From: Gnetum montanum | Lineage: Eukaryota; Streptophyta; Gnetopsida; Gnetales; Gnetaceae | DNA length: 64,000 nucleotides | Direction: 5' to 3' | Assembly: GCA_015680685.1 (NCBI GenBank) | Contig: MNCI01006836.1 | Span: 93,075-157,074 of the forward strand | Part shown: positions 45,420-58,880 of the stretch, in pieces | Position numbering within the stretch: the first letter of the stretch is position 1 | Layout of the letters: the number at the start of each line of letters is the position of its first letter | Position numbers and translations under genes: made by a program | Notes under the pieces: model-generated | The model's database searches: none | What the model was told of the DNA's origin: nothing | What the model saw: the letters and a program-made list of their open reading frames with translations, nothing else

Positions 45420-48030
45420 TTGGTTCCTCTATGTTGATGTTTGGAGGAATAACCCAAGAGACATTAACAAAGAATGTGAAACACTATCATAAGTTCATCA
45501 TTGATGTTTCCTCTACACATTTGATTCTATAGCTATTGAATCATGCCAAGGAGTACTTCTAATGATGAAATAAGGTCATGATGGGATATCACAAATTTGG
45601 GATGAGACGATGGCTATATTGGTCATCAAAGAATGGTCATATGGGCTAACAAGGAATCCCAAATTTTAACATCATGGTTATGGTAAGGTGGTGAGATGTG
45701 TACTAGTTGAAAAGGCCTTTGTGATTTTGGATCAAATTTTTGGTTACTTTGATGATGTCTTAGAAAAACTAGCACTCCATTCTTAGGCTTCTTTGGCCAC
45801 TTGACTTCTCCACCTATTCATTTGGAGCCATCTATTTCACTTTAAGATTCATTGATATCTTATCTATCTTGGAAATTTGCTTCCCTACTTTTTTCATGAA
45901 ACCTTCATTGAATTTCATTGTCAAGCCAAATTTTGTTTCATTTTCTTATTGAATGAGATGCTTTAGATTCAACAAGCTTGATGGAAAACTATGGCAAAGG
46001 TGATGTTGCATGGCCATGGTGCATGAATGCCAAACATTGGTCTTCATTGTTAGCAAGGTAAAAGGAATACAAAATAGCTACAAGGTTATGACTCAAAAGG
46101 GTATAGAGGTGATGTGAGGTAGGCACTATAGGTACAATCAAACAAGCCAACGGAATCTTGTGTATTCAAGTCAAATGGTGACTCACTACTATGAAGAATT
46201 ATACCTATGTGATGACTTTGGGCCCATCCTACAAGCACAATTTTAGGAGGACAAGAAAACAACTCAAAGAATACATATGATTACAAGAGATTGCATTAGG
46301 CCTTGTTAGATAATACATAGATACAAGCCACCATAGGTTATAATTGGTACAACATGAGAAATTTGTACTTTGTTTCATAGATTTATACAAAGCTTGTAGT
46401 GCTTTAAGGTGCTAAAAAGAGATAAGAGGTCATGCATGCTTACTTGTTAAGGCTACATTATCCACCAATGTCACATTCTCATTCAAAGTTGCAAATGAAG
46501 GACAACCACACTAAAAGCAAACATGTTAAAGTTAGATGTAATTAAGGCTATGTGATGGCTTTAATGTTTTCATAAAAGGATTTGAGAATGTTGTGAGCAA
46601 ACAAAGGTTCTGGTAAGGAACTTAGTTTTAGTGATTTCTTCTCACTGCTATGGAAGAAAATGGGGAATCCAACCAGAAGAACCCTCTATGATGTTTTAGG
46701 TCTCAAGGTTAGGAGCATTTACGTCATTCCAAGGAATTAAGGCTACATGGTCAAAAGGCTTTTAGGCACTAGGCTTAGATATTGAAGGTTAACTTGGTCA
46801 AACAATGTGACAAGAAGGATTAACTTAGGCTTTAAGGGTAGTCAAATTTTCTTCCTCATCCTCTTAACTTAATCCAATATGTCAACATAAGCACACCAAG
46901 TGACATCTACATGATAAAATTATTAAATAATGTGAAATATTGTAATAGTAGAGTAAACTAATGTAACATAAGAACAAAAAATAGTAAAACAAGGCTAAAC
47001 AAGGCCAAAGTAAGGTCAATACAAGCTAAAGCAAGGTAAAACTAGGCAAAACAAGGTAAAATAAGGTTTCAACAAGGTAAGATATGGCTAAACAAGGTTA
47101 AAATATGGACAAAACAGGGTAAAATTAAAGCAAAATAAGGTAGATTTAGGTGAAACAAGGTAAAATAAGATTGAAAATAATAATATTTGTATGTTTCTTT
47201 TTTTAGTTATTTTTTCATTAAAATAAAGAAAAATCTAATAAAAATAAGTTATAAGTTGCCAAAATAAGAAGAAACCTAGTGCAATCCAATTGAAAATTAC
47301 TAAGTGAAAATCTAGGGAAAATAGGCTATAAATTGTTAAAATAAGAAAAAAAATCTAGTAATAGTTATTAAAATAAGTTAAAATATTATAGAAATATAAG
47401 AAAAAATCTCATGAAAATAGGTTGTAAATTGCCAAAATAGTGGTTCTTTTTGTTGCCAAAATATTTTAAAAAGTTAAAATTGATATCACCAATGTGTGAA
47501 TACTAAACTATCAATGTGTAAGCTTATTTGGGTGGACGTTTAGTACTTAGAAACTTTTCCATTTTTGTTTTGACATTTAGTGGGGCTTGGGAAATGTGAA
47601 CTTGTGGACCTCCAAAGGTGGTTTTTGGAACTTAGAAACGTTTTCATTTTTTCCCACACTTTGATAGGTGGTTTTCCAATGTGTGATATTTGAGATGATA
47701 AGTTTCTAAGCCTACTCCTCACATGTTGATCCACATGTTAGCAGGTGATTTTGCAAGGTGTGGGCTAGGCCTATGGTTCTATACATTGGCCACATGTTGG
47801 TACATGGTTTTCCAACATGTGAAAGCAAGGGGTAAGAAATTAGTAGCAAAAAATCCAAAGTACAAGTATTGTTTTTAAATTTATTTTCTAACTCTAACAT
47901 ATGGAGGGATTTTGTCAGCTTTTGTTTTCATGGGTGCATGGTAAGTGAGGTGCAACACATAGCTATAGGAAATATGTGGCAAAAGACATAGTAGTGAGGT
48001 GGCTATGATGTAAAATTATATACTCAAGAT
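45420..48030 (-). other. T2 3' region, no gene
   Basis: PPT-flanking part is homologous to T1 and T3; the rest is not alignable by eye. An AAACAAGGTAAA-type minisatellite is at 46976-47168. Words such as CACATGTTGG recur at 47680-47820. Confidence 0.5.
46976..47168. repeat. Minisatellite, about 12-bp unit
   Basis: Degenerate head-to-tail copies of AAACAAGGTAAA and relatives (AAACAAGGCTA, AAAATAAGGT). In the T2 3' region. Confidence 0.65.
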
Positions 48031-49137
48031 GATTCCAATTGTTTCTGGTGCATGGATTTTTTTTCTTCATAGGCTACCTAGTTGCATGAGATAGAGCATT
48101 CAATGGAAGTTTCCAGAAAAGTTGTTGTTGCTAATGCTTATACGAATTAGATCAATTAGTTTGCAAGTATTGCACTTGAGCTTGATGTTAAGAAACTTGT
48201 AGGTATTGTTGAAAACTACTTTGGTTGTTCAGTAGGTTAAACTGCTATGCAATTTGATATCCAAATTGCTGAGAATAGTTATATGGATCTATCGAAACAA
48301 TCTAGCTCTATTGAGGCTACAAGGGATTGTTGTATGTAGTATGGCCCATATGATCATTGTACATGTGACCCTACCTAATATTATGATTGTAAGGATTGAG
48401 GCTATGGTGCTTGTTGGAAATACTTTTGCTAACTTTGCTATGGAAATAATGGTTATGCCTATGTCTAGTATGATTGTTGGTATGCTTGTTTTGCTATTTT
48501 CTAATATGACCATTATCGATTACATTGTAATTCCCCATTAAATGAAGGGAGTTAATGCAAATGGAAGTTAAATCAAATCGATAGTACTAGTGCAAATGTT
48601 GAGCCTACTTTGCTTATTCCAAATTGTTGAATGTTAAACAAACCCATCAAGAACATGTTTTAGATTATCAAAACTATATTCTAAGTGAAACTAGATATCC
48701 GATCTTGGAGACCACTTACTACATAAATCATTGACATTATAGGATTAAGTATTCCACCTCCAATTACCATCAAAGTACCCATAAGCATCAAGAATAATAT
48801 AAAATTTTTTAAACTTGAACTTTTCTAAAATTCTTCTTTGACTTTAGTTGATCTTTGCAATTTTCTAAGAGAAGGATTTTTCAATATATGAGTTGCATTA
48901 GTGTTTTTACCAATCTTATGACCTCTTATTCTCAAAACACTAGTTTTTTTTATCTCTTCACCCCTCATGGACTTGTTTTTTATTATCAAAAATATCACAT
49001 GGATTGCTTAGGGAAGGAGTTTGATAGTCAAATTCTTTTAAACCATGAGAATTATCATCATCATTATCATAAACATCTCCTTGACATGGCTTCTTTGGAC
49101 ATGAACATAAGTGACTTTTTTCTTCGATCAGTAATGA

Positions 49138-49207
<70 letters not shown>

Positions 49208-49540
49208 GTTTTTTGGTTGCTCATGAAGTTTAATAAGGAGAGGTTTGTATTTTANGTTCACAAGCCTCGAGTGATCATAGTGATGTCTTTGGTGATGATG
49301 TTGATGGTGTTCTTTCTCCTACTTCCATGGCTCAGCTTTGTCCACTGATGGACTTGTTATATTTTGTTCTTTTTATTGCATCATTATTATAGCTATTTTT
49401 ATTTGGCTATTATAGCCTTAGAAACTATGTACTAAATTTGTGATCATTCACTGCACCATGTAACTATGACTATGGATATTTATTCTTTGTTATTGTCACA
49501 TAGTATGACCATGTCCATTATTTTGATTTTAAAATTTTTC
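48031..49540 (+). other. Unrecognised segment with plus-strand coding-like stretches, microsatellite and ambiguous base
   Basis: Plus-strand frames at 48254-48541 and 48855-49226 show no known domain. The segment lies just left of the block 49550-49620 that matches T1 10220-10330, that is, where T1 has the end of its antisense gene; no similarity to that gene is visible. (TG)n runs from 49142 to 49204 and an N stands at 49255. Confidence 0.4.
49142..49204. repeat. (TG)n microsatellite, about 31 units
   Basis: Uninterrupted TG dinucleotides over 63 bp. The polyCys-Val or polyThr-His frames across it are artefacts. Confidence 0.95.
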
Positions 49541-49754
49541 ATTATTTCATTTTTTATATATCTTTATGATTTATAACTTTTTTGATAAAGGCTACAAGTT
49601 AGAAAGAAGGTTTATCAAATGATAGTTGATAATAAGGTGAAAAATGTAAAAAATATATAAAACAAGGCATAACCTCTAAAGTGAAAACTGTAAATAATGT
49701 GATGTAGAAAAATGACCATAATGTACACATAAGGGAGATAAAAGGGGAACCACA

Positions 49755-49840
49755 AATTCACCATTTTTAGGCCTTGAAAGGCTACTAGTGTTAAGCCATA
49801 GTAGGTGTTGCTAGTTTTAGGTCTTGGCAAGCCATTGTTA
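49755..49840 (-). repeat. T2 short tandem units, counterpart of T1 10325-10460
   Basis: Two to three units, TTTTTAGGCCTTGAAAGGCT and TAGTTTTAGGTCTTGGC, with the same AGGCC/GGCT dyad. Confidence 0.6.
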
Positions 49841-50079
49841 ATTTTTTAACAAGCATGGGATAATATCAAAGGAAAAATATGGGAATAAAAAAATAGCAAA
49901 GCATGGTATAAGGTCATAAAAATAGACAAACAATAGTTAATAAAGCAGGGGACAAAATATCAACTGTGAATTTGTTACTTGATCTTTGATATATCAAGGA
50001 TCTCCTTCTACATGATTTTATGCTCACCATTCTTCTTGTTTAATATGGCAAGAAATAAGTATTTTGATTAACCATTTAA

Positions 50080-50600
50080 TGTTTTAGATTTGGAATTGTA
50101 AACATTAACGTTATTAGTATTGTTGTCATTAGTTCCAACTCGTGTGTGGGGAGTTTCATCTTGAAAATCCACCTCTAAATCTCATTCAATGTTGACATTG
50201 TTCACCAATTATAGAGACATGTTGTCCTAATGAATTACAATTTCATAACCCTCATATGGCAAGTGAATCTCCTGATATATAGGAGATAATACTATTCAAA
50301 GTTTTACTAACCATAACTTTCATAGGATCAAGTTGAAACATGGTATCTCTTTAACCACAATGAAGTTGATAGATGTGGAAAACTATTCCTTGGCTATAAA
50401 ATCTAAGGAGATAGAATCCTAACTACTACTCTTGACTCATTGACTAACTTGAGTGCAGAGGTAGAGGTTTCTTGAATATTTTTGGTTAAGGTTGATTTCT
50501 CAACAATGGTAAATGGTACCACACTAGTTGCCACCCTATCATCTACATAAACATGATGAACCTAATACTTATCAACATGTATAGTAATGACGAGAAGAGC
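50080..50600 (-). pseudogene. T2 protease, decayed
   Basis: Follows the 50619-50888 gag-protease segment in sense and is collinear with T1 10880-11260. Plus-strand words CATATGGCAAGTGAATCTCC and TTTCATAGGATCAAGTTGAA correspond to GCGTAAGGGAGATG and TCCAAGATCATGTTGAAACC of T1. No open frame. Confidence 0.5.
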
Positions 50601-53482
50601 AAATAGCACTTCTCCATTTCATGAATCAATCTTCATTTCACTATCATGAAAGTTAAGCATGGGTTGACATCCATTTTTCCTAAGAAAAGATTTCTCCATG
50701 ACAAAGTGGATGGACTCTTCGTCAATAGGTGTGTCTCTACTCATAGGCATAGAATTCAATACTTGTGCTAGCACATTTCTATGAGCAAGAGAGGTCTTGA
50801 CTAGGTTGTATAGGTTCAATGACATGTTTTTTTTTAAGAGACTATTTTTCTTTTTTCTTTTTTGTGAGGAAAATATTTTCCTTAGCATATGTTCTATTAT
50901 CTTTGGTGGTTTTAATTTCCTCCATTCTTTCTAGATTCTTTGGCTCAGGTTTCAATGTATGTGCCTTAGGCCCCTCGATCATGGATGTAGCTAATCTTAG
51001 TGTAGTTCCCAATGGATTAGCTTACTTTTGAGACTTTTGTTGTTTGCTACCTTTAGTGGGTTTAGTTGTTGGTTTGATCATAGGTCATTTTCATCACTAT
51101 TGTGATGATGATCTCTTGTTAATCATAGTTTATTAGATGTCTGCTTGTGGAAGGCAAATAGACCTAAATAATAAATGGTTCCTTAGCCTTAGAGGGATTG
51201 GTAATGTGTTGTTCAAGTTGTGATGTTGATGCCACTGAATATGGGACATGTATAATGAAAGGCTTTTTAGGGTTTAGTGGTGGTGGTACTCTAATGATGA
51301 AGGGGATTTGAGGCTTTATGTTCTAAGGTTGAGTGTTGGCTGGTGATATTTTGATAATAAACAATTGCCTAGGAGGATTATACTATTTAGTTGTTGTGAA
51401 CAAGGCTACAATATAAGAGTTTTTATTGCTGTTTGAAGAGTTTGACTCATTCATCACCAGCTCTCCATAGTCAATCAACTTCTAGAGGTCATGTTTCAAG
51501 GCTATGTAGAAATTGGTATCATGACTAGTCATTTCATGATAATGGTAAAACCTATTTAATCTGATATACTTTGATAGTTTTTTATTATCTTTGATCACTA
51601 TCATTGGGTCTCTAGCTATGTCACAAAGCTAATCATGCCTCTTGCAAGCTTCCTCATATAGTTACTTATGTTGTATATGATTGTCTTTAAGAAATTGTTC
51701 TAAAAGCTTAGAGGGCTTCATACGCAACCTAGTGTACTTCAACCAGTCTTTTTGCTCAAAATTTGATATTGGTTGATTGGGATCATAAGAGGTAGATGGT
51801 TGTCATAAGTTAGAAGATATGTTGCATGGAAGTGATCTTCACCTTAATAATTTTTTTACTCTTTTATTACTGCAACCATGGTTATTTGTTCATGTTTAGT
51901 TTTCTCCCTTTCCCTCCTCATGTGCTGGTTTTTATAGGACACATAGGTTAGATTCTTACTAGCCTTAGTTTCTTCAATAATGTTCTTAGTTTATGAAAAG
52001 GATTAACTTAGTGATTGGGATCCTAAGTAGTAGAGCTTTAACTTGATGAAGTAACTAACTACTCCCTTGAAGATGGTTAAGAGGTGGATTTTAGAGATGG
52101 GCTTTGGAATTTCATTGACTGTTGAATTTCATCTCTAAATGAACATTTAAACTAGTTCAAGTGGCCCCTACCTCACCTTCATAAGTTTTTCTAGTGTCGT
52201 ATTTAGCTTCAATTTGTATATAAAGCAATTATTAAATTGGTTTATTAAGCATCCAAGGAAGGATATAAAACCTCTAGGTAATATTCAATGTCAATCTATA
52301 CCCTTTCCTTGAGGGACATAGGGAAAATACATAGTATTGTATGAGGCCAAGCTTGCAATATGAGGCACTCTGATAAGAAGATAAAAAAATGTACATTAGG
52401 ATCTCCTTCATCATTGTAATTGGTGAAATTTGGGATAGGCATCACTATGGGCAATGTGATTTGAGAAATACTAGGGTTGATGGGATCATCTAGGTAGAAG
52501 TACATAATTTTTATCATATGAGTGATGATAACTTTAAGCTTTCACAACTTGTCAATAAGGTCTAGGATCATTCAAAAGGCTTGATCCAAGCCTTAGTACA
52601 TCCCTCTAGGCTATGGCATTTGTACTGATGGTTGGGGAGGAGGTTGAATGGCTTTGGACCATGCTATGGGCATTGATATGGACTAAAGAGTTTGTGTGAC
52701 CACCATCATAGGAGGGTTAAATGGGAAGAGGGATGTTTGAGTTGGCACATGTAGAATGAAGGGAAAAAAGGGGATATGGAAGGCTTGTAAAGCTTGGGAT
52801 CATATCAACAAGGTATGATGAAAGGAGGTGGTGTAATAGATACCATTGGTGATGATCATACTAAACAAGGTTGAGTTACAAAAGGAAATGATGTGAATAA
52901 TGAGGCAAAGTTGAAAGCTTGTTAATACTGATATCTCATCAAAAAATATTTTTAGTTGATCATGAAAGTAAACAAGAAGGTAGGTTGAGAAACTTGGTTC
53001 ATAGAGGAGATAGGAGGGTCTTGGTTTATAACTAAGATGGGGGATGTAGAGTTGGATATGGTTACCTCTAAAGTAGATCATTGCATAAGGTTCCCTAGGA
53101 ATGTATGTGGTTCATACTTAGTCTTAAACTCATCCTAGTCTCCTTGGCTTTGGTCTAAACTAACTTCCTCACTTGCCTCATCCTAGTTTACTAACTACAC
53201 CAACATATGGGTATGGAACTTAGTTGATTTGATTTGGTCATAAGCAGAGGGAATATATTCCTTTCCATTTTTGTGAATTATCTCAAACTGACATTTTAAT
53301 TCTAACTCTCTATGAGGGATAAGCTAGATAGCTTTAATTTTAGTGAAAATAAAGTTTTAATGTTTTTCATTTATATTCATTTAAGCTAGTTTTAGCCTCA
53401 TCTACTTAAGAGACTATCTACGCTCAACTATAGTTGGATCCTTGGGATCATAAATATGGATAGTTTCCTGGTTAGAGGCCAT
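50601..53482 (-). pseudogene. T2 gag, decayed
   Basis: Start ATG at 53482 (MASNQETIHIYDPKD). N-terminal part FEIIHKNGKEY aligns with T1 FELIHRGDQDF. Core at 52296-52517: IPNFTNYNDEGDPNVHFF and ILQAWPHTILCIFPMSL against T1 LPHFTKYNGEGDPNAHL and HQWPRTIFHIFAMSL. The gag-protease segment at 50619-50888 is shared with T1. Stops and frame changes throughout. Its sense order and lengths match T1 gag, so the ancestor had the same layout. Confidence 0.7.
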
Positions 53483-54351
53483 ATGTACTATGTTATGTGG
53501 TAAGAAAGTCTAAAAAAATGACATGAAATATAGAAGACCAATTAAATTGGTCAAGTATGGTAAGGCTTTTTTATGTTTGTTGTTTTGTTTTTGTTTGAAC
53601 AAGCTTTAGCTCATAGTGTATAAGCTTGTAGCATGTAAGGCTTCATAGCTTGTGAGGCTTCAGCTTGTGAAGCTTCAACTTATAAGGCTTCAGCTTCTAA
53701 AGCTATAATGTGTGAGATTCCCAATGAGTAGAACTTCCAACATGTGGAACTTTAACATGTTAGAGTGCAACATGTGGAACTCTAATATGTAAGAGTTTTA
53801 ATGCATAAAGCTCCAACATGTGAAGCTCCAACATGCAAGGCTTCAACATGTAAACTACAACTTAATGAGAAAAAATATATTTTTAAAATTTTTTCTAAAG
53901 TATGTAAAAACATTGGTAAAACAAAAATGGGCTTTAGGATGTGTAATAAAACCTAGAAAACTTTTCAAACTATAGGTATAGAAAATAAGAGGATAGTACA
54001 CACTACAATTGTAAAATATTAAAATTTTTTAGATGTTAACATGTGAAAAGGGATAGCACTATGCACTACAACAAAAAAGATTAATATTTTCAATCTATCA
54101 AGTGTAGGAAGTTAAAGAAGCAATGTACACTATAGTAATAAAACATAAATTTTGGATTTCCCAGTCCAAGGACTTGCAATGATTAAAATTTTTTATTTTA
54201 GGCCAAAAATTAGTTGTCATTCTACATGTTAGGCTTTAGAAATGTTTAGAGAGAAAATTTCAAAACAAAAATAGATAACCAAACATTTGTGCAAATCTGT
54301 TGCAATGAAGAATTTAGGCAAAGGCCCTCCTTCTAGCACTAGAAGCTATAA
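53483..54351 (-). other. T2 leader between LTR and gag, with palindromic minisatellite
   Basis: About 870 bp, far longer than the 90-bp leader of T1. 53590-53870 is a minisatellite of 16-18 bp units, GCTTCAACATGTGAAG and variants, each nearly palindromic. No convincing PBS next to 54352. Confidence 0.55.
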
Positions 54352-55470
54352 TAACTGGGAAATTTAATGCTAGAAGAACTAAACATTCCTAAATGAAATG
54401 GTTTAGCTTGTAGGCCCACAAGCCTCAAAATGGATGCGGAGCATCTCAAATGGTCTTGCTAATCACTTAAGGACTTGGAGGATCTATTATCAGGGTGAGA
54501 TTATGATAAAAATAAGTAAGAAAATGTATAAATAATAGAGCCAACATCGAAGTATAATTGTAGAAAATATGAAGAAAATATACAAAACACTATAAATAAT
54601 TTTGTATTAATTCTAAAACAATATAGGATTTAGAGAGTATAAAACATGTAACTTTAGTTGTTCCGCAACTCCTTAAAAAGTGATGATGGAGATCTGGCCT
54701 ATGGGTGGGTAGTGTGTGTCTTGCATTTCTTCCAAATGTGCCTCATTTACTAGTGTTGCAATAGGATCTTGGTGCCCCAACAATATTCTCTTGAAGATGG
54801 CTCTAAACTCTTGGATCTCTCTCTCAAAAATCTCAAGTTTGAAAGAGTTGCAAAAATACAAAAGATTAAAAGTCCTCAAAATGATGTAAATTTTGATTTA
54901 AATACACCATTCATTTGCTATTTTTTTGCTAACTTAATTATGGTTGATTTTTTGGAAAATTTTTTATATTTTTTGCAACACTTTTGATGTTTTTCATGGC
55001 TGAAATATTCAACATGTAAACCACCAACATTTTTGACTTTTTGAGCATGAAATACTAATGTATATGTCACTTTTTACCATTCAAAACTGCAGCATATTGA
55101 CCACCAATATTTGCAGCATTTCCTTCCACATTTGGCAATGTATTTGGGCTATTTTTAGGGTCCAAATTTGCTGCACATGGGCTGCCAACATGTGAGACTT
55201 TTGCTGCCAAATTTGATGGAATTTTGGGCTATTTTCATGGCCCAAATTTGTAGATTGTAAACTACTAATGTTTTTGGCTTTTACTACCAAATTTGGTAAC
55301 ATTTGTAAATTCTTGGGCTTCCACACATTAGAATAAATAAAATTCACAAGTTGTGAGCTATAAATTTCATTTACACATCAAAAATTGCACAAATATTTTC
55401 CTAAACAAGGCCATAGGATAGGATTTTAGATGGAAAACAAGGCAACTATTTCTACCTTTAAATTTTCATT
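54352..55470 (-). repeat. T2 LTR, right copy, U3 start missing
   Basis: Matches 44288-45419 except that the last about 60 bp (sense start of U3, with TGAAACACC) are absent; at 55470 it joins integrase sequence. Confidence 0.78.
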
Positions 55471-55474
55471 GACT

Positions 55475-56700
55475 TGATTGGATAGCTCATTCCCATCCAT
55501 GTTGGTTATTTCGAATACTCCATTCTTGTAGGCTCTGGTGACAAGAAAGGGCCCTTCCTAGTTGGTTGAGAATTTTTTTGCATGCTCACGAATAGCCTTA
55601 AGGACTAGGCCCCTCTTCTTAATCTTGAACATGATCAAGTTATGGTGATGTTCTCACTTCTACCTCTATGCTACTTCTCCACCAAATCTAGTATCGTTAT
55701 CTGCAACTCCTTGCTCTACTCATCATTGATGAAGTTGGTTAAGGCTACTCAAAGTGATGGCACTTGAAATTAAAAAGGTAAAACAACTTCAAAATCATAA
55801 ACAAGGCTATAAAGGGTCATGTTAGCTACCATGTGATAGGTTTTTTTGTATGCCTATAGTGCATGGACAAGCCACTCATGCCACTTCCAATTACTATTAT
55901 TGAGCATTTTCTTGAGCAAGTTGTTGATGGCCTTATTACTTGCTTCTACCTATCCACTGGCTTGAGGGGAGTAAGATGATGAGAAAGAATGCTTAATGCC
56001 TAGGTTGTGATAGAATTCTTGGTTTCTTGGCTACTAAATTAAGGTCCATTATTTGTAACTATGGTCATGGGTATGCCAAAACAAGCTACAATGTTGTCTA
56101 GGATTAATTTGAAAACTTATTTAGATGTGGTCTTTCTTAGGGGAATAGCCTCAACCAACTTGGTAAAGTATTCGATTATGATGATGATGAAGCTATGCCC
56201 TATGATAGATTTAAGCATTATAGGTCCAGTGATATCCAACCCCCATTATTGAAATGACCATTTTATCTAGATTGTATGTAACTTAGTTGTGATACATGTA
56301 TCAAGTTGCTATATCATTAGCCTCTATCACATTCCTTAACCTTTTGAAGACAGTCATTTTTCATATGGGGTTAATAGTAGCCACGGCTCTAGGTTCTATA
56401 TTTCCTCCACAAACACCATCAAGGACCTCCTCTAGGACTATTCTGGCTTTGATTTTACCTAAACACTTTAAGAGTATGCCATCATAGGATCATTGACATA
56501 ATGTGTTATCACTTACAATGACATACTACTTCAATCGCTTGTGTATGGTGTCCTAGTAGTAAGGCCTTGTGAGGATTCATCATGCATATCGTAAAATTTG
56601 AGATTGTCATACCACTCCTTGGGAGGAGAAATATGAACAATGGTCATAAAGGTATCCTCAGTGTTCTATGTGATAGGAGTAGCACAATCCATGATTAATG
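55475..56700 (-). pseudogene. T2 integrase, decayed
   Basis: Collinear with T3 62500-63700. Plus-strand landmarks are AAGAAAGGGCCCTTCC (C-terminal K.GDLVL...WEGPF region), GCATTTTCTTGAGCAAGTT (LLKKML) and ATTTGTAACTATGGTCATGGG (TI.TDNGP region). The H2C2 part is near 56300-56480. No open frame over 63 codons. Confidence 0.65.
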
Positions 56701-57230
56701 TGGGAAACTTGCTAAACACATCTAACATCACACTAAGGGCTAACATTACAATTGCATCAGCTATGGCATTTTCATGAGGTATGTGTTGGATATCAACGTC
56801 TATGAATTATTGTAACAATTACTTTCCTAGGTCACAATAATGTTGTAAGTGCTTAGCTTTTCATGCATAAACTTCAGTTACTTAGTTGACCACAAGTTGT
56901 GAATCATCTTTGATGGCTAGGTGTCTAATTCCTAGGTTGTGAGCTACCATTATCTCTCTAATGAAACCTCACATTTTGCTATGTTGTTGGTACATGAAAA
57001 CCAAAAACAATAGGCAAAGGATTGGATTTCACCAGATGGAAATGTTATGATGGTAGCAACACTAGCCCCATGGATGGTTGAAGCTCCGTCGAAGTTCATG
57101 ACTACCTCATAATCCTCAAGTACTTGGTTAACTATGTTACCATGTTCATCAAGGAACTTAAGATCTATGGTTACTTTGTCATCAACAAGTGAAATTGTTA
57201 GTTGTATGACTAGAGCTTAACCTTTTGTTG
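56701..57230 (-). pseudogene. T2 additional RNase H-like domain, decayed
   Basis: Collinear with T1 3291-3860 by position and by words such as CATGGATGGTTGAAGCTCCGTCGAAGTT (sense: the YFDGAST region; shown here in outline) and GATGGCTAGGTGTCTAATTC (sense H.AIKGD region, 56915-56935). Confirms that T2 pol is of the Tat lineage. Confidence 0.55.
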
Positions 57231-58400
57231 AGGCTTGAGAGACATATTGATGGTTAAACTTTGCAATCATGGCTTTTCATTGGGCTATGTGGCTACTTTC
57301 ATAGATGTTGGTCATTACGGCTCTAAGTATGTTGTCCTTGCAAATTATGTTGATTTGGCTTCTAAAGAGATAGTGTCTCCATTTCTTCAAAGAGAAGACT
57401 AGTTCTAGACAATACTTCTCCACCTTAATGTATCGGGTCTTGTGAGCAACTAGCACATGGCTAAGGTGGTATATAGGCATTTCTACCCCATCATCATGTT
57501 TCTCGCAAAGTAGAAAGGAAATCAGAGATTGTGAGATAAATGTAAAATGGTTTACCCTATTGTGGAGGATAGACTATCAACAGTTGTGTCAACTCTTACT
57601 TAAGGTTTTCAAAGGCCTCTTGGCATTGAGCCATCCACTCATAGTGAGCTCCTTTCTTAAGCAAGTGTTGCATGGGTTGTAATTTATCTATAAGCCTAGC
57701 AATAAACCTACAAATAAATTGTAATCTACCTTGTAATTACCAAAGCTCTTTAGGGTTGGTAGGTGCTGCCAATTTGGATGTGGCCTTAAGCTTATTATGA
57801 TCTACATGTATCCCTACTTTAGAGACTATAAAGCTAAGCCTCTTACAGGTCTTGACATAGAAGACATACTTCTTAGGATTCAGCCTAAGCTTGTACTTGA
57901 GGCATCATTTAAGCATAAGATCTAGGTCATTTGCATCATCATTGACTATCTTACACTTAATAGTTATGTTATCTACATAATCATTAACCAAACCTAACAT
58001 GTAATCATTGAAGATATAGGTCATGGCTCTTTGGTATGTTGTTGCGGTGTCCTTAAGTCCAAAGGACATCATGGCATAACAAAAACTCCACCATGGGATC
58101 ATAAAGATCATGTTAAGTTGGTGATCTAGGTTGATCCTAATTTGGTTATATCCTAAGAATCTATCCATAAATGACAACAATGCATGTCCAACTATAGTAT
58201 CAATAAGTTGATCAATACTAGGCAAAGGAAAGTCATTCTTGATGGTTGCTATATTTAGGTCTTGAAAGTTAATGAAAATATGAATGCTCCCATTTTTCTT
58301 AGGGACTATCACTACGTTGGAACCCATTCTATGTAATTGATAGCCCTAATGAATATTCTTGGTAGAGCTTTGAGATTTCATGAACTATCAAGGCTAAGTC
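57231..58400 (-). pseudogene. T2 reverse transcriptase-RNase H
   Basis: RT at 57905-58327 is open: VPKKNGSIHIFINFQDLN, LLSFMDRFLGYNQIRI, MMSFGLKDTATTYQ and NDYVDNITIK. The active-site box is YVDN instead of YVDD, so the polymerase would be inactive. RNase H at 57277-57480 shows YHLSHVLVAHKTRY and LELVFSLKKWRHYLF. Closest relative in the window is T1 RT. Confidence 0.8.
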
Positions 58401-58880
58401 AAGTCTAATCTTTTGCACTTTTTGCTTAACTAGTCTAATGCTAGGAACCAATATGATGTTGTGTTGGACTAGACATCGGTCTAGGCCTAGCATGTTATCA
58501 TATGACAAGGAAAATGCCTTAATGTTATTTTGTAATATCTTGGTGATATCTTGGACATACTAAGGCTCTAGTGAGGAACTTAGTTTAAGGGTTTTCTCCT
58601 CACCACTATGTGTTGTGACAAGAACCTCAACTAGAGGGTCTTTAGTTAAGTCTTCTGCTTCTAGGTCAATGGTTTTGACTAGGTTTTCAAGCCATTCTAG
58701 AGGCTTCTCTATTGAGGCTATGTGGTCTACAAGACTTTCAGGCTCAAGATCTAGGCAATCAAGGTCAATACACCATTTAATATCATCATTAGGTCCATAA
58801 AGACACAAAGGCAAACTAATTAGATCCCAAGTACTCTTACATTGATCATGCATATCAACCAAAAGAATATTAAGTGGCAC
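58401..58880 (-). pseudogene. T2 pol N-terminal linker
   Basis: 58560-58880 open: LENLVKTIDLEAEDLTKDP and HSGEEKTLKLSSSLEP match T1 MHTLDLEAGDVTEDPL and HRGEIKTLKVSSLLD. Confidence 0.65.

Noticed and set aside
49067-49348. Frames with poly-Thr-His or poly-Cys-Val
   Set aside because: Translation of the TG microsatellite.
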